Shown piece by piece: positions 34,601 through 44,236 of a DNA stretch of 64,000 nt. This DNA is from Deuterostichococcus epilithicus. Taxonomy: Eukaryota > Chlorophyta > Trebouxiophyceae > Prasiolales > Stichococcaceae. The position numbers and the translations under genes were made by a program. The notes beneath the pieces were generated by a model. It had not been told where the DNA came from, did no database searches, and was given only the letters and a program-made list of their open reading frames with translations. Each line of letters opens with the position of its first letter. Positions within the stretch are counted from its first letter, which is position 1. The stretch covers positions 372,009-436,008 of the forward strand of contig JAVTLE010000021.1 of assembly GCA_033439295.1 (NCBI GenBank). Reading direction: 5' to 3'.

Positions 34601-37600
34601 GGTCGACGCGAACATCTTCCAACACAGTCCGCTGGTAAATGCAGCAGGCGCCTGGTGCAAGGCTGCCGGCGGTGATGGCCGGCAAGGTTCCCAGTCGAGC
34701 GGCCCTGCCAAGGGCTGCGCCCCCACAAAGCTTACCTAACCCGCAACTGTCGGCGACAGCAGCCCGGATCAGGGGCGCACTGCGGCAGGCGGGCGCAGAT
34801 GCCGATGGTTATTCAAGGCAGTTGGCGTGATCATAGTCCTCCTACTATCAATGAACAATGAAGATTTGATGCAGGACGCACTGCGGTAGGCGGGTGGCAG
34901 GCCGCGGACGTCGATGGTGAAGTAGGAGGGTGCGGACCAGCGCGTCTCCCGCCGCGAGTTGGTGCTGCGCCCGATGACGAAGCCGCTGCCGCGCAGGAAC
35001 TTGACGCCCGTGCCCGTCGACTTGAGCATGCCGAACGCCAGGCCCTGCGGTGGCAGTGTGGCAGGCAGCCAGTTGGGGCAGCTGCAGAAGCGGCAACACG
35101 TCATCATCCGCTGGGAAGCCGACGGGCGAGTCGCGGCGGACGATGCGGCGAGTGGAGACCAGCGGCTGCGGCGGTTCCTGCAGCAGGGCGCCGCCGCGGT
35201 AACTGACGCGCAAACCGCCGGGTGGGAGCTGCCGGCCGGTCGCCCGTGGCACATCCGGGCAGCAGCGTTTAAACCCTTCAGGCGTTTGTACCCTTCACCT
35301 TGGCCTGGCGCACGGCGGTCATGTCGAGGGGTTCGCTGTCCTCCGGCAGCCACTTGGGCGGCAGCGTGACCTTGCGAAGCAGCTTGAAGGCGTCTTGAGC
35401 GTCCACCTCCTCCCCTGTCAGCTTGGCCGTCTGCGGGGAGATGATCAGGGTGACAGCCGTCAGAGCCGGGTTGGGAGAGACAGCTCGCAAGGCGTGCCAC
35501 GCGCCCACCGCCCCCCTCACCAGGCATTGCCGTCTGCGGGCCAGAGCAATGCACAGACTCAGTCGTAGACCGTTTCAGGGTCCGTGGCGAGTGTTGCCAG
35601 ATCCCAGCCTGAGTTCGTCTTGTGAGAAGAACGCGTTCATCTCCCTCCCCACTCAGCTTGGCTGCCTGCAGTCAAGGTCACGAGAAAGCGGCTCAAGGGC
35701 AACATGTCACATGTGCAAGAAAATCAGCTGCGTCTGATGTGCCTGGCGGATTTTGGCGGCAAAAACGAGGCGCAATGCCACGCCCTTGTCCAACGCCAGT
35801 AGGGCAGCGCTGGCGGCTGCACCCTGCCAACTCTTGCCCTGACCCTGGAACCCGGCTTTTCCCGATGCGCCGCAGGTTCAGGGTTTAGGGTTTTGGCACC
35901 TTGTCGGTGAGCTGGCGCGCGGCGCCAACGAGGGCGCGCGAGATGACGCCCTTGCTGGCGCCGGCGTGGCCGGCCAGCGCCGCCCCGGTCCCAATGTCCA
36001 GCTGCTTGACCAAATACTCGCCATCGTACGCCGCCTGCGTGGTTGCGGCAGGCAGAAGATTTGCTGTGCGCCTCGGCTGAATCCATGTGGCCTTTGGTCC
36101 AGGAACTAGGCCGAATGTGATCAGCACGTTGCAGGCCTGCTCCTGGCAGCAGCTGCTCGTGGCCATGGCTGCCTCGGCATGGCGCTGCTGTTAGAGCTGC
36201 ATGTGTATGCGTCGCAGCTCGGTTGCGGGTCGCCGCTCAGACAAACCCACCTTGAAAAAGCGGTGCTTGACGAGCTTGTCGGCGGGCGTGCGCCCGGCTG
36301 GGTCCTTCTGCAGGCACTTCGCCACCAGGTCCTGCAGGTCCTGCAGTATGGATGGAAAACCCGAATGCTCAATGATTCAACACCTTCAATTGCTGAACAA
36401 GAGCTGAACAACCTCGCCGCGAGGGTCTGCACTGTTCCAAGCCGCCAGCCGGTTGCCGCAGAAGCATGGTGGCTCTTTCCCAGCAGAGCTGCAGAGCCTG
36501 CCGCCGACCGGGGCAGGCGTCCAGGTGCGCAGTGGCCGATCCCCAAACTACTGCCGCGCGAGGGCGCGCAATTGCAGGGAGTTGGCTGTCTTTCGAGGTG
36601 GCCGCTGTCTCGGCCTGGACTGGAGTCCGGCCCTACCCGCCAGCTTCACAGCTCCAGGTACCAAGCGAGGGCCAGCAGTGACACCAGACAAGAGCCAGCG
36701 GGCAAAGAGGTCCGCACATCGGTGAAGCGCTTGCGCCGATCAGTCGACTCCAGCACGGGGGGCGCCTCATTCAGTGTCTTCATGAGGATCTGGTCCAGGT
36801 TGCAGTTCTGCAGCGGCGCCGCCCCCAGCGCAAACTCCAGCAGCGTGATGCCGAAGGACCAGATGTCGGCGCTGCAGTTGTACCTGTGAGGCCAGCATGT
36901 TTGTTTTCGTCACTTTCACACGAGACACAGGCGTGCGTGCGGTGCATCGCTCCGCAGCGGCCCAACGGCTCTGGTGACCGGCACCTGCTGGCAAGGGCGC
37001 GCCTCGTGTGCACGCTGGTGATCACTGCAGCTTCCATCACAAGCGCTGCCGGAGAACGGGTGCAGTGGCGGCGCTGAGCTGCCAGGACAGGAAGCAGGGG
37101 CGGCGTCCCAGACACAGCGCCATGGAGTCAAGGGAGCTGGGGGGGACGCAATGGTTTCATTGCGGTCAATTCAAATCAACTCGAAGAAAGGGAAACAACG
37201 CACTGCTGGCCATCCTCCATGACCTCTGGCGCCATCCAGCAGGGCGTGCCAGCAAAGGTGGTGCGGGACAGGTAAGCCGCCATGCCGTCCGAGCTCATGC
37301 GGTCCTGTGGAAAAGCGGCCGGAAGCTGGCTCAGTGGGCACCGTGCGCGGATGCGAGGCAGCTCACCTACCTGGCACCAGTCAGCAAGGAGGCGGACCGC
37401 CAGAGACAGCGACCTCCATAGCGGCATGCATTGCAGAAGCGGAGCAGGTGCTGTTTGCAACAGTGCCTCGCCGTCAGGGCGTACAGGCGGGGGCGTGCAA
37501 GACGTGACACCCCCAGGAACAATGGCACACTTGGCTCTCACCCCAAACGAGCAGGTGGGGTCTGACGCATCCTCACCTTGCCGTCGGGGTGGGCATGCAG

Positions 37601-39814
37601 GCGATGGTTGCGGGACATGGCAGCCGCGACGCCCATGTCCGCCAAAATAACCTTGCCCTCCTGGTCGATCAGGATGTTGCCTGCCTGCGAGTATGATATG
37701 TACGGCGTGAGAGCTGAGAAAGCGCAGCGTGTTCATCTGCTCGGGAGCGGCCCCAAAACGCCAGGATGGGATGCTGCCCTCCTGGTTGAAAAGGGTGATT
37801 CCCGCCTGCGCGCGAGGAGCTAGTGCATCACGACGAGCCTTGGAGGCGACCAGCAAGGGAAAGGGGGGTTACAGGCGGCGCTGACGTGTGCTGCATGACA
37901 CCTCGCGCTGGACAGCTGCACTCATGGAAGGTTACCGCCTGAGCGTTGCGCCAACTAGCCTCGTGACGTTCCCTTGGGAAACTGTCAGCACCTGCGGACA
38001 GGGCAGGCAACATGCCAGGAAGGGATGCCAGCTGCGATGCCACCCGCCAGACAATCCTGTGCAAGCTTGCCTTGAGGTCGCGATGGATGTAGCCGTCCTT
38101 GTGCAAGTACGCCAGCGCGTGCAGCACCGGCTTCATGATTGTCGCGATGCAGTGCTCGTTCAGGCCCTGCGGCACGGCGGCAGCGACACCTTCATGGGCA
38201 TCCCGATGATGGTGGACCTCACATGGTGGCACGTCCACGGCTGCCAGGATGCTGGACTGAGTTCGGCCAGCCTTGCCTGTTGGCAGCGGGGCGGCACAGC
38301 ATACAAGACATTCAGAGGTGGCTGGGCTCGTCAGCCATATCCAAGTTATCCCACACGATGCCGCCGGCCACTCACATTCGAGTTGTTACGCTTCATGATG
38401 TCGGATGCGGAGCCACCGGACACATAGGGCATGACCATCCACAGCTGATCGTCCACCAGGAAGGCGGCGTACAGCGGCAGGATGTTAGGGTGCTTCAGCA
38501 GCTTCATCGTCTGCACCTCCACAATGATAGAGGGCTGCGGCGCAGCAGCATGTCAAGTCAGTGGAATGAGTCTGAGTGTTTGAGCGGATCCATTGTCTGC
38601 ACGTCCGCAATGACAAACGGCTGCGTCACAGCAGCTGGCTGCTCGATGCAATGCATCACATAAGTTGCAGCCTTTGCTGTTGTGACAGAGAAATGCACGA
38701 CACCCACACTCCCGATCATCCCTTATGGGAGAGGGCAGTCTTGTGAGCATACTCGCTGGCATAAGGTTGCGCGTCTGTAGGCACAGGGTGTAGTAAGATT
38801 GCGACATAAATCACCAGGTTGATGCTGGGCTCATCCAGGTTGACGATCTTTACCGCCACGTCCACATCCTGACTGGGGCAGTACGCCAGCCACACCTGGC
38901 GCATTGAAATACAATCTGTCATCGGACCAGACTCCCAAGTCTCTTGAAGCACAACAAGATTATCTTAACCGCATGGCCGAGCTTTGGCGATGCATGCTGC
39001 ACCAATGTGGAATACAAAGCAATTTTCAGGAGGTTGCCAACAAGTCAGAGTGGGCAATTTCTTACCGTGGCGGTGGCGCCCTGCCCCACCTCCTCCACCA
39101 GCTCATACTCGTCCGCATCGGCGGGGTAGAAGCCAAAGTTCCTACAGGGATAGACAGCAACCCATCAGAGGCCTTGCACCTGCTCCTTTCGATGCACCTG
39201 GCTCCTGCAGCAACCTTGGCAATGTTGGGCAATCGTCCAGCTGGACTGCGCTGTCCGATTCGACAACACCCTGACTTGCGCCGCCAGAAGCGCAGCCCTG
39301 TCAGAACCCACCAGGCGTCGGATGCATGGCGTTGGATGCTGCTGGCTGCCTCGCTGATCGCGGACTGCAGGTTACCGTACGACCGGCTCTCGTGCACGCT
39401 GCCGTCGCTGCCGCCGTGGCCGCTGCCGCCGCTGCGGTGGAGCGTCAGGTCGCTCACGGTCTGGTACAGAGTGCGGCCATGCCCCGAGCCGTCCTCTGAG
39501 CTTGACCGCTTCAGCTTGTCGGCCAACTTGCCAACTGTTCTCTCCTTGATCGAAGCGGAGAAGGAGACGCTGGAGGCAGACGGCCGCCGGCTGCCGCCGC
39601 TGCCGCCGCTGGCACCACCGGGCGAGTCGCCAGTGGCGGCGCCGCCATCAAGCAGTGCCGCCAGCTTGGACGACGAGCCAAAGGACTTGGAAAGGCTGGG
39701 CTTGAGGCGCCCAAGGCCGCGGCCGCTGGGCCCCGAGCCGTGCAGTGGCGGCTTGGTCTCCGACGGCAAGGATGGCTCTGGCGCGGAGCCAGGCCGTGGA
39801 TGTGCTTCCGACAT
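31643..39814 (-). CDS. STE20/FRAY-like protein kinase fused to a C-terminal SYLF (Ysc84) domain
   Basis: Kinase exons: 39066-39141, 38815-38895, 38376-38534, 38071-38166, 37577-37684, 37204-37304, 36718-36883, 36251-36340, 35900-36034. SYLF exons: 35299-35430, 34882-35044, 33896-34002, 32409-32530, 31851-31910, 31643-31672. Kinase motifs: EEVGQGATAT loop, VAVKI lysine, KLLKHPNILPLY, YIHRDLK then AGNILID, ADMG (not DFG), GTPCWMAPE, ADIWSFGITLLE, KHRFFK then AAYDGEYLVKQL (the post-kinase block of STE20 kinases). SYLF motifs: KLLRKVTLPPKWLPED, AVRQAKGLAFGMLKSTGTG, WSAPSYFTIDVRG, VHVVMVLPSQEALDRL, NAALYGEDATPDTIL; C terminus DAQ joined to WFKNVYFFQ. An N-terminal Ser/Gly-rich segment (39376-39814, MSEAHPRPGSAPEPS) likely belongs, but its phase does not join the first kinase exon. 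At least one exon is missing between 33896 and 32530, where the sequence has Ns. Two adjacent genes remain possible. Confidence 0.78.
33417..33418. other. Ambiguous bases (NN)
   Basis: Two unresolved bases inside the SYLF part of the kinase gene, in the stretch where an exon is missing from the model; a collapsed or unfilled assembly gap may lie here. Confidence 0.9.
34075..34490. repeat. Three decayed copies of the edge of SYLF exon 33896-34002
   Basis: The exon's 5' edge and acceptor (plus strand GCAGCACCATGACAACGTGC then ACCTGCTCCATGTCTGCGG) recur at about 34080-34130, 34295-34354 and 34438-34490, increasingly diverged, all inside the intron upstream of that exon. Confidence 0.7.
37748..37812. 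repeat. Echo of kinase exon 37577-37684 (acceptor edge)
   Basis: CTGCCCTCCTGGTTGAAAAG and flanks match the exon's TTGCCCTCCTGGTCGATCAG region, including the CCTGCG acceptor, at an offset of about 120 bp into the upstream intron. Confidence 0.65.
38590..38640. repeat. Echo of kinase exon 38376-38534 (acceptor edge)
   Basis: GTCTGCACGTCCGCAATGAC then AAACGGCTGCG matches the exon edge GTCTGCACCTCCACAATGAT then AGAGGGCTGCG at an offset of 86 bp, and the match continues past the acceptor into intron sequence. Confidence 0.75.
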
Positions 39815-40777
39815 GCTGTGCACCCAGCGCCAGGCTCAGCGGAACGGCACACGCCGCCGCGGCATCTGCAGAAAGGCTGCGCCGTGCCAGCGGCCGGTCA
39901 CAGGTCGCCTTCTAACATTGGATTCTCGGCATCCGTGGCTGCATGCCCCAAAGCCGAGGACAAGCTGCTGCGATGGTCACAGTGGCACCAGACCGCACCC
40001 CTTCCAGGACAGCAGTCCTAGACCAAGGCCTCAGGTTGCCTTAAAGCTGTGGCTGGGTCGGGATCATCCTCGATGCTGAGCTGCAGGGTGCACTCTGTCT
40101 CGACGGCCCAAAATGCCTGAAAGACACACTTGACCTTGACAAGCCTTGCTGGTCTGTGCGGAGGGTTCGCTGCTGCGATACGGTCGAATGAAGTGGAAAC
40201 AAAGTTCACGACGGATCGCCAGCGCTCAAACGAACGCTGCGCGTCACACTGCTGTGTACGAGACGGACGCAGCGGTCCGACATATGAGGCTCGCGAGATC
40301 GTCTGCGCACCTGCAGCCTCAAAGCTAGCAGTACGAGTAGGAAAAGGGATTCAGATATGGCTGCACGAACGTGCTCACTGTGCGCTGGCCACGAGCTGTA
40401 TAGATACTCGAGTGCTGGATCCTGGGGATGACCCAACATGCCACCTCATCACGCATCACCCATGCCCGTTTTGGTCCCGGGGTCCCACTCGACCCCAGGC
40501 TGCGATCGCACTCAAGTTGAAAGCTTGTGTTCCACGCTGGCGCCACGATCCATCAGCTGCCGTTTCGGCCGTGGTGCGCCAACAAAACAAAAGTGACCTG
40601 CTGGCATACCTCGCCGGAGCGCCGCTGCTAGCGACTGTCGCGTTCGTGCGCACCAGTGCCGTCCGGTTGTCAGGCCGGAACCTCGCGTACTAGTCTGTTC
40701 CAGCAGGCTACGGGCAATGGGGTCTGAGGCGTCGTGAATTCACCTCACTATTTCAGCAGAAGCGCTTCAACGCTGCC
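39815..40777. promoter_or_regulatory. Divergent intergenic region, kinase-SYLF / SnRK2
   Basis: Lies between the proposed start of the kinase-SYLF gene (-) and the SnRK2 ATG (+). No coding exon or named motif was recognised; an upstream exon of either gene could be hidden here. Confidence 0.35.
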
Positions 40778-43356
40778 ATGGAGGATTTCATGAACAAGCA
40801 CATAGACTTCAAGAACGAGCGATACCAGACGGTGAGCTTGGTCATCATGCTCCGCGCGCGATCCGCGCTGAGGCGATAATGTCGTAGCTGATGGCAGAGT
40901 GTTTGCCACCGCTGCAGATACGAGAGCTGGGCAGGGGCAACTTCGGCGTGACGATGCTGATGCAAGACAGGGAGACCAACGAGTACGTTGCTGCAAAGTT
41001 TATCCAGCGGGGGGCAAAGGTGAGCCGTGTGCAAACGCATGCCTGCGCTGCTCGCGCCCCAAGTGCAAGCCATTGCCAGGCACTGACCCCCGGCCCTGCC
41101 GTGCCTGTCGTGCCGCAGATCAACGTGAACGTGGAGAGGGAGCTGCTCAACCACAGGCCACTGCTGCATGCCCACATCATCAGATTCAGAGGTGCGCGCT
41201 CTGTTCAACTGGTCAGCCTGCCTGCAAACAACTAAAAAGCAAAACCATTATGACATGACAAAACTTGCACAGGCCTGCCTGAGCGAACTCTTCCTGCAAC
41301 GCAACCCACCCCGCCAAACTTGCAACAAGGATCTCAAACAATTGTCTTCCGCTCACTGCGGCCCGCTGCATCCCACAGAGGTGTTCCTCACCACGACACA
41401 CATTGCGATCGTGATGGAGTATGCCTCCGGCGGCGAACTGTTCGAATTTGTGAAGCGGTCGGGGCGACTGTCAGAGGACGCCGCCCGCTTCTTCTTCCAG
41501 CAGCTCATCTCTGGCGTGGACTACTGCCACAGACAGGTGCATGCCTCGGCGCGGCCCGCTGCCATGCGCCAGAAGCTTCTGTGTGTTGCAAGCCTGCAGT
41601 AAGGCTTGCTGTCATACCGGCGCGCGCTGTTGCTGCCTGCTGCCGCATGACACACTCTCCGGACATCTGAAGGGTCCACAGGGTCGGGCGCGCGCCTCGC
41701 GGCCTTGTGCTGCCTGACGGAATCCTCCTTACCGAGGCCTGCAGAGGCTGTCATGGACTGAAGCACGCTTCAAAGTAGTGCGCCAACCTGCCGGCCCGCC
41801 GCTGACGAGTGCGCGAGACGGCCGGTCGCTTTAAGGTCGTAGGCTCCGGCACCTGCTGCAGCTCGGTGCTGTTCTTGAGCAGCAGCCCAGCCTGGCGCCT
41901 GTTGGCTACTTGACTGCAGGGTGCCTGGTATCAGCAGGCAGATGACACTGGGTTCTTTGGCTGCACAGGGCGTCTTCCACCGGGACCTGAAACTGGAGAA
42001 CACGCTCATCGACAGGCAGCCGAACTCGGCGCCGCGGCTCAAAATCTGCGACTTCGGCTACTCAAAGGTGAGCCATGTGCCTTTTCGGGCATCGATCGCA
42101 GGTCAGATCCTCGTCAGCGACAAGCTGACAGGGCAGACCACTCGAAGTCGGGTCTGACTTTGAGGCTGTGGCATGCGCTGCGATGTTGACAGCGCAATAG
42201 CCTCCGCTGAGCTGACTGACAGTGACAGCACTGCGAACCGCATGGCACGCGTTGAACGGTTCGCAGCCCATCATGGTAACACCAACTGAGCGTCTTCCTC
42301 CTCGCACTATGCGCCACGAGGTGAACGGCTCGGCAGCCGAAAGGCGCCAAGGGCTCAGATCGCTCCCGCATTCGTTGCACTGCTTGCTGACCGCACTGCC
42401 TCCCGCCGCTGCGCAGCACGCAGTGAACGACTCGCAGCCGAAGAGCGTCAAAGGAACGATCGCATACCTGGCGCCAGAGGTGGTGCTGTGCAATTTCAAC
42501 AAGGCCAAGTACGATGGCCGGCAGAGCGACATCTGGTCCTGCGGCGTGATGCTGTACCTCATGCTCATCGGCGCGTACCCGTTCCAAGACGGCACCAACC
42601 CCGCCATGTTCTCCAAAACCGTCAAGGTGCCACCAGAGTCCGCTGAATTTTGCCTGGTTGGTCGCCGCCATGCGTGAGCAGAGGGAGGCAGAGGTTGCCA
42701 CCCACTGCTGGGTTGGCAGCCGCGCCTGTGAACTGCGCCACACGATGACTGATGCGGACGCGCACATGCTGCTGCAAACCTGTGATCGTGTCAACCTGAG
42801 CGCGCAACGCCAAGCCGACCACGCCTGTCTCGCAGAAAATCGTGACGGCGGATTATGTCATCCCGGAGGGCATCTCGCTGTCGGCTGAGTGCAAGGACCT
42901 CATCCGTTTCATCTTTGTGGTCAATCCGGGCCAGCGCATCAATTTGGACCAAATCAAGACGCACCCCTGGTTTGTGCGCAACTTGCCGCTGGAGCTGCAG
43001 CAGGGCAACCTCAACCCGACAGTGCCCACCCAGGTGACGGAACTATCCTGTTTCTGACAAGCATATTGACGTTTTTCATTGGACCGCCTGCTGGCAATTT
43101 GGAATCGCAGGGTCGTCGAGTTCGCGAGGAGACAACGCGAGGAGACAAAAAGTGCATTTCAGTGTCTTGCCTGCTCGCTGAAGTAACGTTTGTCCGGCGC
43201 TGCCCCCGGGGTTTCGCGGCTGATGCTCACGTGTTCCAACTCGTACAGGCAGACGACGTGCAGTCCTCAGAGGCAGTCAAGGCCCTCGTGGAGGAGGCGC
43301 GCACCGTGCCACAGCAGGCAGATGCCACAGGCGGCGCAGATGACATGCATGAGTGA
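40778..43356 (+). CDS. SnRK2-type serine/threonine protein kinase
   Basis: Eight exons in phase: 40778-40831, 40918-41019, 41119-41191, 41379-41536, 41969-42067, 42438-42626, 42836-43033, 43249-43356; 326 residues. N to C: ERYQT joined to [15 protein letters not shown] (Gly loop), [10 protein letters not shown] (Lys), [20 protein letters not shown] (alpha-C Glu), [32 protein letters not shown] (HRD), [10 protein letters not shown] (DFG), [14 protein letters not shown] (activation loop and APE), [48 protein letters not shown]. The short acidic tail (ending GGADDMHE) is like SnRK2 proteins, which signal osmotic and, in land plants, ABA stress. HRD and DFG residues are all present, so an active kinase is expected. 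The ATG gives a normal SnRK2 N terminus. SnRK2 is clearly the closest class; subgroup not assigned. Confidence 0.93.
42250..42350. repeat. Two echoes of the SnRK2 exon-6 acceptor region
   Basis: The acceptor edge GTGAACGACTCGCAGCCGAA (42423 on) recurs as GTGAACGGCTCGGCAGCCGA at 42321 and GTTGAACGGTTCGCAGCCCA at 42251, all in the same intron. Confidence 0.75.
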
Positions 43357-44236
43357 CAGATGCCAATCCGCTTCGACCAAAGCTCCAGCATGAACAACGG
43401 TCATCACAACGTGCATGTGGGCTTGCTGGAGCTGGAAGCACGACAGAGCTATCACTTGTTGAAGAACTCAGGACAGGTAGCTGGGATGGGATCTGCACAT
43501 TAAGGATGTGCGCTTGCAGCTTTGTTGGTCGGCGCGTCGGCAAAACCTGCACATGGGGCACTGCGCTTCAAATTCGTGACATTTGCTGCCTGTTCTATAA
43601 CAGATCGTTCACTCTACATGAATGGGCACAACAATCACAGACGGACAGACAGACACACATAAACGGGCACAACAATCAAAGACAGGCATCAGCGTTTCGA
43701 AGCAGTGGGGCTGCATCGGCGGTCCTCGGCGGCGTTCTGAGGGGAGCGACCAGAGAGGCATCACGAGAGCTGAAGCTGGCCATCAGTGGCCATTTCGAGT
43801 TATATAGCATGCCTCGGTCAGCAGCAGCAGAATCACGACCGATCTGCCGCAGTTTCTTGAGCTTGCTTCCGTCGTCTTGAACCTTGCTCAAGATCTGGGG
43901 TCAATGGACACATATTCGGAAGGCCACAATTGCATCAAAAGCATGTCCAGGTCCTCTGTTTGACTGAAGCTCAGCCCTTGAAACCTGGCGCCTCGACGCC
44001 CCCGATACATAAGCCGGACTAAGCAGGTTTTGTTTCGGAGCGAATGACTGGTGGGGTTGCAAAGCCCGTGTAGCGCCAGGACGACGAAGAGTACCGTTAG
44101 GCTTCAGCTAGAAGAGCTGTACCTCATCACATAGCTGCGGGTCCTAAACCTGAGGCCAGTCGGCCAAAGCTGCATCGGGCATCGGACACCCTTTGACCCT
44201 GTGCTCGTCAGAGGGCACACCATGGTCGCGAATATC
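43357..44236. other. Intergenic region, SnRK2 / ALIX
   Basis: It carries the SnRK2 3' UTR and the ALIX upstream region. A short direct repeat (GGGCACAACAATCA at about 43624 and 43665) flanks a CAGACGGACAGACAGACACA microsatellite-like stretch. No coding exon was seen. Confidence 0.5.

Noticed and set aside
34377-34728. KVPCHKLGAMRKSFTNAV segment as an extra SYLF exon
   Set aside because: The exons on each side already join in phase with the right domain spacing, and the segment lies in an intron full of exon echoes.
38904-40079. 391-codon plus-strand ORF
   Set aside because: It lies opposite the N-terminal exons of the kinase-SYLF gene and has shadow composition with no homology.
43620-43690. 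Possible CRISPR-like or satellite repeat
   Set aside because: Only two copies of a 14-base repeat around a CAGA-type microsatellite in a eukaryotic intergenic region.
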